Shown: positions 16,277 to 24,141 of the stretch, piece after piece | Numbering within the stretch: position 1 is the first letter of the stretch | Layout: each line of letters starts with the position of its first letter | From: Asticcacaulis biprosthecium C19 | Lineage (GTDB): Bacteria; Pseudomonadota; Alphaproteobacteria; Caulobacterales; Caulobacteraceae | DNA length: 59,429 nucleotides | Direction: 5' to 3' | NCBI RefSeq assembly: GCF_000204015.1 | Contig: NZ_GL883079.1 | Span: 315,954-375,382, forward strand | Notes under the pieces: generated by a model | The model's input: the letters and a program-made list of their open reading frames with translations, nothing else | What the model was told of the DNA's origin: nothing | The model's database searches: none | Made by a program: the position numbers and the translations under genes

Positions 16277-17013
16277 GCGACCAATACCGACGGCGTATAC
16301 GGTGTGCCCGTAGCTTCGGCGATCAGGTGTTGCGAGCGGGTTTCGATCCGGTCGCGCAGCAGGTCCAGGAAGGCGTTCTTATCCATGCCTGGCTCTATCG
16401 GATCGAGGAATTCCAGCACGGCCGTGCCGCGCGTCTTCTTGTAATGCTCTTCCTGCCAGAACAGACCCAGATTTGTCGCTACGGGCACGACGGGCATGTT
16501 GAAGTTGTTCATCATGTGCCAAACGCCCGACCGGTATTTGCGGTAGGTGCCCGGCGCGTTGAGATGGCCTTCCGGATAGATCAGGATGCTGCGCCCGTCC
16601 TTGGCGGCATCGGCCGAGCGCGACGCCAGGTTCTTGCGCGCTTCGTGGCCGCCGCAGTTGTTGACGACAATGGCGCCCAGCTTTTGCAGCAGCGTGCCCA
16701 TCAGGGGGAATTTCTCGAGATGGTCCCCGGTGACGAAGGCCAGGTCCCCGAATTGCGAATAGATGCAGTAGCCGTCGCCCCAGCTGTGGTGTTTGCAGGC
16801 AAAGATCACGGGGCCGTCTGGCAGGCGGTCCTTACCGCGAACCTCCAGCTTGATACGGGCAAAGACGTCCATGGCCTGGACCATGCGGCGGGTGTAGCGC
16901 TTAATCACCCAGTTCACCGGTTTGCGGCCGGGAAACATAGCTACGAAAAGCGCGGTCAGACCGTAGGCGACCGACAAAAACCAGTAGGCAACGGAAAATA
17001 GAAAGCTGTTCAT
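16270..17013 (-). CDS. 1-acyl-glycerol-3-phosphate acyltransferase-like protein (PlsC family)
   Basis: 247 residues. N-terminal hydrophobic segment (about 1-28, FLFSVAYWFLSVAYGLTALFVAMF) anchors it in the inner membrane. The catalytic HX4D motif is in CKHHSWGDGY, the glycerol-binding region in GTLLQKLGAIVVNNC, and the PEG motif in IYPEGHLNAPG (His in place of the usual Thr). MPVVPVATNLGLFW follows as the conserved V-P-V/I block. The family transfers acyl groups to lysophosphatidic acid or related lipids. Ends in the tandem duplication at 16245-16276. Monocistronic by position. Confidence 0.85.
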   Translation of the reverse strand: MNSFLFSVAYWFLSVAYGLTALFVAMFPGRKPVNWVIKRYTRRMVQAMDVFARIKLEVRGKDRLPDGPVIFACKHHSWGDGYCIYSQFGDLAFVTGDHLEKFPLMGTLLQKLGAIVVNNCGGHEARKNLASRSADAAKDGRSILIYPEGHLNAPGTYRKYRSGVWHMMNNFNMPVVPVATNLGLFWQEEHYKKTRGTAVLEFLDPIEPGMDKNAFLDLLRDRIETRSQHLIAEATGTPYTPSVLVAG

Positions 17014-17097
17014 AGCGATGGCCCCGACGAATATGCCAATTGAACATTGTTCAAATTCAAAGTCAAGGCCTGAGGCGGACTATGTGGCTAACGGGAA

Positions 17098-18156
17098 TCA
17101 GGCTGCGTTGGAGCCGCGGGTTTCGTTTTCGGCCACGGTGACCTTGTTGCGGCCGTTGTTCTTGGACAGATACAAAGCCTTATCTGCCCGATCCAGAAGG
17201 TCGAAGGCGTCTTCGGCGTGAGTGCGCTGGGCGATGCCGGCCGATATGGTGACGGTGCCCAGATCTTCGTTGGTCGAGCGCCGCTTCAGTACGCGCGAGG
17301 CGATTTCGGTGCGGGCTTCGTTAAGCAGACGCTCGACCGTGCCGGAGGTTTCGCCGGGGAACAAAAGGCCGAATTCCTCGCCGCCATACCGGGCGGCCAT
17401 GCGCGGCGGGCGGCCGATGCGGGCCAGGACCGAAGCGACATAGCGCAGGACCTGATCGCCGGTCTGGTGACCCCAGGTGTCGTTGAAACGCTTGAAGTGG
17501 TCGATATCGATGACGGCTAGGGTCAGGGGCTTGGTGACGTCGTCCGTGTCGCAATGGGCGTCCAACGATTCGTCGAACGACTTGCGGTTGGCCAGGTTGG
17601 TCAGGGCGTCGGTCATCGCTTCCATGCGCACCTGATCCAGGTGCTTGCGCAAGCGGGTGACTTCGCGTGACGATTCAGACAGGCGGCCTTCCAGGACGCT
17701 GTGCTGGGTGAGAACGTGGTTGGTCGCCGTGGTCAGGCTGTCGATAAGGCCCTTCAGGGCGGCTGCGTCGACAGCGCTCATGGTCTTGCGCGCGCCTTCC
17801 AGGGTTTCGCCGTAGTTCTTCTGGGCCTTTTGAGCCTCGACGATGACTTCGGTGATCGAGGCCAACTCGCGGGTCAGTTTCAGGCCGGCGTCGCGGACTT
17901 CGTCATTGACCTTGAGGCGTGCGATGAACTTGGCCGCCAGGCTTTCGGAGATTTCTTCAGTGATGTTTTCGCTGGCCTTTACAAGGCGGTTGATTTCTTG
18001 CGCCAGGGCGCCGTCCGGATCGCCGGCGACATGCAGCCAGAGTTCGTAGTTGAGCGGAGTCGGCCAAACGCCATGGTCCTGCATCAGCCGAAGCGCTTCC
18101 CCCGCCAAGGCATAGGCGGCGGGGCTTCTGACGCTGATTTCGATATCGTTGCTCAT
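17098..18156 (-). CDS. Diguanylate cyclase (GGDEF domain)
   Basis: 352 residues from ATG 18156 (AGAGGG upstream), rather than an in-frame start at 18186. The N-terminal 180 residues are helical with coiled-coil character (ASENITEEISESLAAKFI, then HVLTQHSVLEGRLSESSREV) and hold no sensor domain I can name. The C-terminal GGDEF domain has DALTNLANRKSFDESL, LAVIDIDHFKRFNDTWGHQTGD, and the active-site loop RYGGEEFGLLFPG, so c-di-GMP synthesis is expected. The RxxD inhibitory site upstream of the loop is absent (IGRPPRMAARYGG). No transmembrane segment. The end DLLDRADKALYLSKNNGRN is typical. Confidence 0.9.
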   Translation of the reverse strand: MSNDIEISVRSPAAYALAGEALRLMQDHGVWPTPLNYELWLHVAGDPDGALAQEINRLVKASENITEEISESLAAKFIARLKVNDEVRDAGLKLTRELASITEVIVEAQKAQKNYGETLEGARKTMSAVDAAALKGLIDSLTTATNHVLTQHSVLEGRLSESSREVTRLRKHLDQVRMEAMTDALTNLANRKSFDESLDAHCDTDDVTKPLTLAVIDIDHFKRFNDTWGHQTGDQVLRYVASVLARIGRPPRMAARYGGEEFGLLFPGETSGTVERLLNEARTEIASRVLKRRSTNEDLGTVTISAGIAQRTHAEDAFDLLDRADKALYLSKNNGRNKVTVAENETRGSNAA

Positions 18157-18253
18157 CAATCCCTCTGGCGTCCCTTTAAGGGTCACTTATTCCGTGACGG
18201 ATGGAGATTACAGGAATTGTTCTGACAGCCGGTTAACGCCGGTTACTTTTTCC

Positions 18254-19700
18254 TCAGGAATCCGCTTTGATCACAACCGGCCGCAGAAGGAAGGCTGGCA
18301 TGTGGTCACCGAAAGGACTTTCGACTTTCGGCTTATCATTTGATTTTTCGGACTTTTTCTCACGGCGCGCCGGCTTTTCCGGACGTGGTTCGACAGCTTC
18401 AGGCGTCGGCGCCGGGGCCTCTTTTTTACGGTTTTGGCGGGCTTTTCAATCGGTTCCATGGCCGCTTCGAAGTCGCGCTTGCCTTTGGGAGCGTGATCAC
18501 GATCCTTACGGGTGCGCGGCTTGGCTGATTCGCGCTTCGGCTGCCTGGGTGATTCGTCCAGGGCGCTGTAGTCGACGTCGAGGTCCAGGACCGCGGGGTC
18601 TTTCTTGATCAGCTTGACGACCTTGTCATAGTTCTTTTCGTCGGCCGGGGAGAGCAGCAGGTAGGCTTCGCCGCTACGTCCGGCGCGGCCTGTCCGCCCA
18701 ACGCGGTGGACATAGTCATCGGCATGGTGCGAGACGTCGAAATTGAAGACATGGCCGACATCGGGAATATCGAGGCCACGGGCTGCGACGTCCGACGCGA
18801 CCAGCAGGGTCAGGTCGCCCTTACGGAAGGAATCAAGCGTCTTCGTGCGAAGAGACTGATCCAGATCGCCGTGGATCGGGGCAGCGTTGAAGCCGTGGGC
18901 CGTCAGAGATTTGGCGACGATGTCGACATCGGTCTTGCGATTGCAGAAGACGATGCCGTTCTTGATGTCCAGGGTCTTCAGCAGGGCGCGCAGGGCGATC
19001 CGCTTGGCGCGCGGATCCTTGTGCGGAACCCGCAGCACGTACTGGGTTATGTTTTCGTTGGTCGAGGCCGGTCGCGAGACTTCTATCCGAACCGGATTAC
19101 GCAGGAACTGCGTGGTCAGACGGGTGATTTCCGGCGGCATGGTGGCCGAGAAGAACAAAGTCTGGCGGTTCGGGGGAGTCAGCTTGAAGATGCGTTCGAT
19201 GTCGGGAATGAAGCCCATGTCGAGCATACGGTCGGCTTCGTCGACCACCATGATCTGGACGCCGGTCAGCAGGACCTTGGAGCGTTCGAACAGGTCTAGC
19301 AGGCGGCCGGGGGTACAGATCAGGACGTCGACGCCCTTGTCCAGCTTGGCGACCTGGTCGGCCATGGAGACGCCGCCGATCAGCAGGGCCCAGTTCAGCT
19401 TATGATACTTGGCATACTTTTCGAAGGCTTCGGCGACCTGGTCAGCCAGTTCGCGGGTCGGCGCCAGGACGATGGAACGCGGCATGCGGGCCTTGGAGCG
19501 GCCGGCAGCCAGGCGCTCGATCATCGGCAGGGTGAAGGCGGCGGTTTTACCGGTGCCGGTCTGGGCAATGCCCAGGACGTCCAGCCCGGTGAGGGCGACA
19601 GGAATCGCCTGTTCTTGGATGGCCGTGGGGTGTCGTACCCCGTTTCGGCAATCGCCTTGAGCACTTCGGCGCCCAGGCCCAGATCTGTAAACTTGGTCAT
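18254..19700 (-). pseudogene. RhlE-type DEAD-box RNA helicase with two frameshifts
   Basis: The helicase core is intact from TPTAIQEQAIP (Q motif) through AQTGTGKTAAF (motif I), VVDEADRMLD (motif II), FSATMP (III) and HRVGRTGRAGRSG (VI). The expected N-terminus lies in another frame: ATG at 19700 gives MTKFTDLGLGAEVLKAIAET then GYDTP, which must shift at a C4 run (19627-19630 on the plus strand) to join TAIQ. The expected C-terminus also lies in another frame: after KPAKTV, an A6 run (18422-18427) must gain a base to read KKEAPAPTPEAVEPRP and end PFGDHMPAFLLRPV; without it the tail is an improbable basic string. Adding one base at each run gives 482 codons. Sequencing error is the simplest explanation. 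Confidence 0.85.
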
Positions 19701-19795
19701 GGCCGTTCATTGCGCTTTTGCGGTGCGGTAGTCAATGGATGAGTAACGGGGTTTGGGGCCAGAGAACGTCCTTTGGGGCTCCAAGTCTTTTGAAT

Positions 19796-19839
19796 ATCTT
19801 TCTGCTTTTTGGCCCAACAGGGCCAGAAAGCAGAAAGAT
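19796..19839. repeat. Long hairpin, 20-bp arms, between helicase and parE
   Basis: Left arm ATCTTTCTGCTTTTTGGCCC (19796-19815) pairs with GGGCCAGAAAGCAGAAAGAT (19820-19839) at 19 of 20 positions, loop AACA. Part of a three-hairpin cluster downstream of parE. Confidence 0.85.
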
Positions 19840-19900
19840 CTTTAAGAATATGTGGGGGCACGGACCCTTGCTCGTCGCGTAGCTCCGAGCGTTCGTCGCG

Positions 19901-19950
19901 GAAATCGACACACTGTGTCGATTTCATCCGTTTTGCTGTCAGCAAAACGG
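19901..19950. repeat. Two adjacent perfect hairpins downstream of parE
   Basis: GAAATCGACAC (19901-19911) pairs with GTGTCGATTTC (19915-19925), loop ACT. CCGTTTTGCTG (19928-19938) pairs with CAGCAAAACGG (19940-19950), loop T. Both 11-bp stems are perfect and separated by two bases, ending 14 bases from the parE stop. They may terminate parE transcription (no long T-run) or be part of a dispersed repeat family. Confidence 0.85.
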
Positions 19951-19964
19951 CGCTCCTCACCCCG

Positions 19965-22064
19965 TCACACATCCAGGTCTTCTGCCGCAAACTCGGCGTG
20001 ATCCTGAATATAGCGATACCTCAGTTCCGGCTTGCGCCCCATCAGGGTCTCAACCAGATCCTCAATATCCTCTTCCTCATGCGGCAAGGTCACCCGCGCC
20101 AAGGTCCGCGTCTTCGGATCCATGGTGGTTTCCTTCAACTGCGCAGGCATCATCTCGCCCAGGCCCTTGAACCGGCCGATCTCCGGTTTCTTGCCCTTGA
20201 AATGCTTGGCCAGAATCTCGGCCCTATGCGAGTCATCCTTGGCGTAATGCACCTCCTTGCCGTGGCTGAGCCGATACAGCGGTGGCAGAGCCAGGTACAG
20301 GTTACCGTTGCGCACCATGGCCGGCATGGTGCGGTAAAAGAAGGTGATCAACAGGCTGGCGATGTGGGCGCCGTCGACATCGGCGTCGGTCATGATGATG
20401 ATCCGCTCGTACCGCAGGTCCTCTTCCTTGAACTTGGCGCCGGGCTGCACGCCAAGGGCAAGGCCGAGATCCGACAGCTCGGAGTTTTGCCGCAGCTTGT
20501 CTACGGTTGCAGATGCCACGTTCAGGATCTTACCGCGCAAGGGCAGGATGGCCTGGGTGTTGCGGTTTCGGCCTTGCTTGGCCGATCCGCCGGCCGAATC
20601 GCCTTCGACGATGAACAGTTCAGTCCCTATGGCATCCTGACGCGAGCAGTCGGCCAGCTTGCCCGGCAGACGCAGTTTGCGCGTTGCCGACGCGCGTTGA
20701 ACTTCCTTGTCCTTGCGCTTCTTTAGCCGCTCCTCGGCACGTTCGATAATGTACTGCAGCAGCTTCTCGGCCTGTTTCGGCGAACCGGTGAGCCAGTGGT
20801 CGAACGGATCGGCCAGGGCGCGCTCGACAAGACGGGCGGCGTCGCTTGACGACAGGCGGTCCTTGGTCTGGCCCTGGAATTCCGGATTGCGGATGAAAAC
20901 CGAAATGACGATGCCGGCGTAGGCCGCCACGTCCTCCGCCGTGATCAATCCGCCGCGCTTGTCGCCGGTCATCTCCGCGTAGGTCTTCAGCGACCGCGTG
21001 AGCGCGGCCCGCAGACCGGCCTCATGCGTGCCGCCGTCGGGCGTTGGGATGGTATTACAGTAGGACTGCACGAAACTGTCGTGGTCGTCGAAGCCGGCGC
21101 CCGACCAAACCACAGCCCACTCCACGGCGCCGGCGTCGTCCTTGCGTTCGACCCGGCCGGAAAAGATGTCGGTCAGAGCTTCGGTGCCCTTGATCCGCTC
21201 GGCCAGATAGTCGGCCAGGCCGTTGGGGAAATAAAACTTGTCTTCAGGTGGCGTTTGGTCGGTAATTTGCGAGGTTGCGCATTTCCAGAAGATCTGCACC
21301 CCGCGGAAAAGATAGGCCTTGGCCTTGGTCATCCGGTACAGGCGCGCCGGCTTGAAATGGGCTGTGGAGCCGAAAATTTCGACATCTGGCAGGAATCGCA
21401 TCTTCGTGCCGCGCTTCTTGGACGGTTGAATCTGCTCGATCGGTCCCAGGGAATGACCGCGCGCGAAGTTCTGTTGCCATTCGAACCCGTCGCGCCAGGC
21501 TGTGACTTCCAGCCGTTCGGACAGGGCATTGACCACCGAGGCGCCGACGCCGTGCAGACCGCCTGATGTGGCGTAGGCCTTGCCCGAAAACTTGCCCCCG
21601 GAATGTAGCACGGTCATGATGACTTCCAGCGCCGACTTGCCGGGATATTTCGGGTGCGGGTCGACAGGGATGCCACGGCCATCATCACGTACGCTGACGT
21701 AACCGTCGGCATCCAGTTCGACCCAGATTGCCTTGGCGTGATTCGCAACGGCTTCGTCCATCGCGTTGTCCAGAACTTCCGCGAACAGGTGATGCAGCGC
21801 TTTTTCGTCCGTGCCGCCGATATACATGCCCGGGCGCATGCGCACAGGCTCCAGCCCTTCCAGCACCTCGATGCTGGAGGCGCCGTAAGTCGAATCAGGC
21901 GCAGGTGGTGGCGTTGGGGTTTCTGGCGTTTTCACAGGATTGGACGCGACAGGTTTGGCGGGCTGACGCTTTTCAGCGCGGGAGGACGTTTCGGGGACAG
22001 GCTGGGAGTCTTTCGGCTCCTCACCACCGTTGAACAGATTGGGTTGTGGGGTAGACGAGGTCAT
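19965..22064 (-). CDS. parE: DNA topoisomerase IV subunit B (ParE)
   Basis: 699 residues. The first 58 residues are a low-complexity Pro/Glu/Lys tail, then the GHKL ATPase starts TYGASSIEVLEGLEPVRMRP, with ATP-binding motifs EVLDNAMDEAVANHA, VRDDGRGIPVD and SGGLHGVGASVVNALS. The TOPRIM part has ELFIVEGDSAGGSAKQGRN and IIIMTDADVDGAHIASLL, and the C-terminus has GRFKGLGEMMPAQLKETTMD. With ParC it decatenates daughter chromosomes. ParE is preferred over GyrB because of length (GyrB is usually about 800) and the SKKRGTKMRFLPD stretch typical of ParE. Single gene on this strand, followed by the hairpin cluster. Confidence 0.93.
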   Translation of the reverse strand: MTSSTPQPNLFNGGEEPKDSQPVPETSSRAEKRQPAKPVASNPVKTPETPTPPPAPDSTYGASSIEVLEGLEPVRMRPGMYIGGTDEKALHHLFAEVLDNAMDEAVANHAKAIWVELDADGYVSVRDDGRGIPVDPHPKYPGKSALEVIMTVLHSGGKFSGKAYATSGGLHGVGASVVNALSERLEVTAWRDGFEWQQNFARGHSLGPIEQIQPSKKRGTKMRFLPDVEIFGSTAHFKPARLYRMTKAKAYLFRGVQIFWKCATSQITDQTPPEDKFYFPNGLADYLAERIKGTEALTDIFSGRVERKDDAGAVEWAVVWSGAGFDDHDSFVQSYCNTIPTPDGGTHEAGLRAALTRSLKTYAEMTGDKRGGLITAEDVAAYAGIVISVFIRNPEFQGQTKDRLSSSDAARLVERALADPFDHWLTGSPKQAEKLLQYIIERAEERLKKRKDKEVQRASATRKLRLPGKLADCSRQDAIGTELFIVEGDSAGGSAKQGRNRNTQAILPLRGKILNVASATVDKLRQNSELSDLGLALGVQPGAKFKEEDLRYERIIIMTDADVDGAHIASLLITFFYRTMPAMVRNGNLYLALPPLYRLSHGKEVHYAKDDSHRAEILAKHFKGKKPEIGRFKGLGEMMPAQLKETTMDPKTRTLARVTLPHEEEDIEDLVETLMGRKPELRYRYIQDHAEFAAEDLDV

Positions 22065-22132
22065 AAGCTTTACAATGGCGTGATTCGTTGCGAATCAAGT
22101 AAGCGAAACGCCTGATTTGGCAAGGCGTGCAC

Positions 22133-22168
22133 AAAGAAAAAGGCCGCAAGTCACGAGGACTTGCGGCC
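22133..22168 (-). terminator. Intrinsic terminator of the first TorF-like gene
   Basis: Read on the minus strand: GGCCGCAAGTC, loop CTCGT, GACTTGCGGCC, then TTTTTCTTT. Perfect 11-bp stem with a T-rich tail, starting 27 bases after the stop codon. Confidence 0.9.
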
Positions 22169-22194
22169 GATTTCGTTGACTGAGTCAGGTTGCC

Positions 22195-22863
22195 TTAGAA
22201 GCCGACCTTCAGCGTCGCGTAGACGTTGTCCGGCAGGTCTTCGGTCGAGCCATCCGGACGGCCAGCGTCGGAATAGCGCATGTCCAGAGACAGCGAGTCT
22301 GTGACGGCATAGGTCACGCCTGCGTTCCAGGTGGAATAACCGCCAGCTTCGTAATTGCCCAGGGCACCCGAAACCGTCCACTTGTCGCCGATCGACTGCG
22401 AAGCGTTGACTTCGTAATAGGGATTTTCCAGGGTTTCAGCATCCAGGTACATGGCAAAGCCGATAGCACCAGCGCCCATTGGGTGGCTGACGGCGGCCTT
22501 CAGTTCACCAAAGTTGCCGCTGTGGGCATCAGGGTAGAAATAGTGGATATAGCCGAAGTCGAACGAAAAATCACCGGCGGTCGGCGTCAGGCCGGCGTAG
22601 AAATCGAATTCGCTGTTGGCGCGTTCGTTGTCGGGCGTTACGAAATCGACGTTCGAACCCCAGGCGCCAACGTAAAACATGCCCTTCTTGTAGTCCACAC
22701 CGGCTTGCAGGGCAGCGTTGTCGTCGGTTTGGGTGACGCCACGCCAGACATAGTTGTTGGTGGCGGCGACGTTGTAGCTCAGCTCACCCGCGTCCTGGGC
22801 CGAGGCTGCGCCGGCAAACAGGGCGCTGAGGGCGACAGCGGCGACAAGAAGAGTCTTTTTCAT
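22195..22863 (-). CDS. TorF-family putative porin (first copy)
   Basis: 222 residues with signal peptide (LLVAAVALSALFAGAASAQ). The mature protein is a small beta-barrel with the family start LSYNVAATNNYVWRGVTQTDDNAALQ (N-Y-V-x-RG-x-T/S-Q), alternating strands such as FDFYAGLTPTAG and VSHPMGAGAIGFAMYLD, and a terminal strand TLKVGF. This is the family usually labelled TorF or TIGR02001, small outer-membrane proteins of unknown substrate. About 45 percent similar by eye to the copy at 23244-23885, so they are tandem duplicates, each with its own terminator. Confidence 0.85.
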   Translation of the reverse strand: MKKTLLVAAVALSALFAGAASAQDAGELSYNVAATNNYVWRGVTQTDDNAALQAGVDYKKGMFYVGAWGSNVDFVTPDNERANSEFDFYAGLTPTAGDFSFDFGYIHYFYPDAHSGNFGELKAAVSHPMGAGAIGFAMYLDAETLENPYYEVNASQSIGDKWTVSGALGNYEAGGYSTWNAGVTYAVTDSLSLDMRYSDAGRPDGSTEDLPDNVYATLKVGF

Positions 22864-23173
22864 AGTAAATTCCCAGTTCCTTGGTTTGCGCCGACGCGAC
22901 AGGGCGCCAGCATTTTTTGGATCAGTGAGGTGTGTCGGTAAAACCTAGATTAATGTACCAAAAAAAGCCAACGGGTATAGTCCCCAAGGTCGTTTAGCCA
23001 CGCTTTGATGCATATTTACCACGACTAATTCAATGGCTTACGGCACATTTACATCTTTGTTACGCAGCCGTTCGGGAGCGGAACCAAGGCATCGAATCTA
23101 ACTATTTTCAGAATTGTCATATTTAATTCACTGAAAAATAAATGGTTTTTATTGCGCTGCGGTCTCGCGACCG
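22864..23173. other. Intergenic region upstream of the first TorF-like gene
   Basis: 310 bases without a gene. AT-rich (for example 23097-23155), it should hold the promoter of the first porin gene. I see no convincing -35/-10 pair, operator or hairpin. Confidence 0.5.
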
Positions 23174-23212
23174 CAAAAGAAAAGGGCCGCCTTCCCGAAA
23201 GAAGACGGCCCT
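23174..23212 (-). terminator. Intrinsic terminator of the second TorF-like gene
   Basis: On the minus strand AGGGCCGTCTTC and GAAGGCGGCCCT form a 12-bp stem with one mismatch, followed by TTTTCTTTTG. It begins about 31 bases after the stop codon. Confidence 0.85.
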
Positions 23213-23243
23213 GAGGCGAACCCCTCCGGGTTTTCCGCCAGGC

Positions 23244-23885
23244 TTAGAAAGCGGCCTTCAGCGTCACCGCGAGGCGCGGGCCAGACGGCTTGAACCATTC
23301 CGGGATGTTGGTGTCCGAGAATCGGCCGTCCAGGGCCAGGGTCGAATTGATGGCGTAGGTCACGCCGATATTGCCGGTCGAGTACTTGAGACCCGCGAGT
23401 TCCTGTTCGCCGACAGCGCCGGACACTGTCAACTTGTCGGTGACGGGATAGGACGCGTTGACTTCGTAATAGGCGGTGTCGTCGAAGTCGATGTTATAGA
23501 AATAGGCCGCGCCAATCGTGCCCTTGGGCAGGGCGTAGGTCACGGCAGCCTTGGCTTCCGTGGCGTTCAGCGTGTCGTCGCCATATTGATAGGTGACAAC
23601 GCCGAGGTCGAACGTGGCCGCGCCGACGACCGGCTTGACACCGGCATACAGATCAACTTCGTAGTCGGCGAAATCGACGTTCGAAGCCCAGGCGCCGGCA
23701 TAGAAGATGCCGTTGCTGTAGTCGGCGCCGCCCTGGATGGCGGGACCACCGTCGGTCTGCGTCCAGCCGCGGAAGACGTAGTCGCTGGTGACGGCGATGT
23801 TGTAGCTAACAGCGCCTTCGGCCGAAGCAGAACCGGCGAACGCGAGGGCGGCGAAGGCGGTCGCGGCCAGGATAATCTTCTTCAT
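23244..23885 (-). CDS. TorF-family putative porin (second copy)
   Basis: 213 residues from ATG 23885 (GAGGAA upstream); an in-frame start far upstream would add a non-signal-like leader. Signal peptide KIILAATAFAALAFAGSASA. Mature start VSYNIAVTSDYVFRGWTQTDGG parallels the first copy. Strands such as DFADYEVDLYAGVKPVVGAATF and YPVTDKLTVSGAVGEQ follow, and the last strand is LAVTLKAAF, ending in Phe as barrel proteins do. Adjacent to amt-glnA-glnB, which suggests but does not prove a link with nitrogen uptake. Confidence 0.85.
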   Translation of the reverse strand: MKKIILAATAFAALAFAGSASAEGAVSYNIAVTSDYVFRGWTQTDGGPAIQGGADYSNGIFYAGAWASNVDFADYEVDLYAGVKPVVGAATFDLGVVTYQYGDDTLNATEAKAAVTYALPKGTIGAAYFYNIDFDDTAYYEVNASYPVTDKLTVSGAVGEQELAGLKYSTGNIGVTYAINSTLALDGRFSDTNIPEWFKPSGPRLAVTLKAAF

Positions 23886-24076
23886 TTTGTTGTTCCTCAG
23901 ATGAGTTATGTGCCAACCCGACCCAAGGCGTTTCCCGTGTAGAGCCTTTGTTTTCTTTTGCAGTGCAATGAGATTTACACATTTATGACAGCGGTCAAAG
24001 GGGTGTGTCCACAAAACCCAGAAGTGTGTCTGAAACTACACACGCTTCGTTCGATTGCCTTGTATGCAAAGAAAAC

Positions 24077-24100
24077 AGGGCGCTCCCGAAGAAGCGCCCT
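24077..24100 (-). terminator. Intrinsic terminator of amt
   Basis: AGGGCGCT (24077-24084) pairs with AGCGCCCT (24093-24100). On the minus strand the stem is followed by GTTTTCTTTG. It begins about 41 bases after the amt stop. Confidence 0.8.
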
Positions 24101-24141
24101 ATCTCTTTTGTGCAACAGGTTATGGTTAAGCAGATTGTAAC

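Noticed and set aside
19697-19990. 97-codon open frame between the helicase and parE
   Set aside because: It consists almost entirely of the three hairpins and repeated motifs, and overlaps both neighbouring genes; structure, not protein, explains the sequence.
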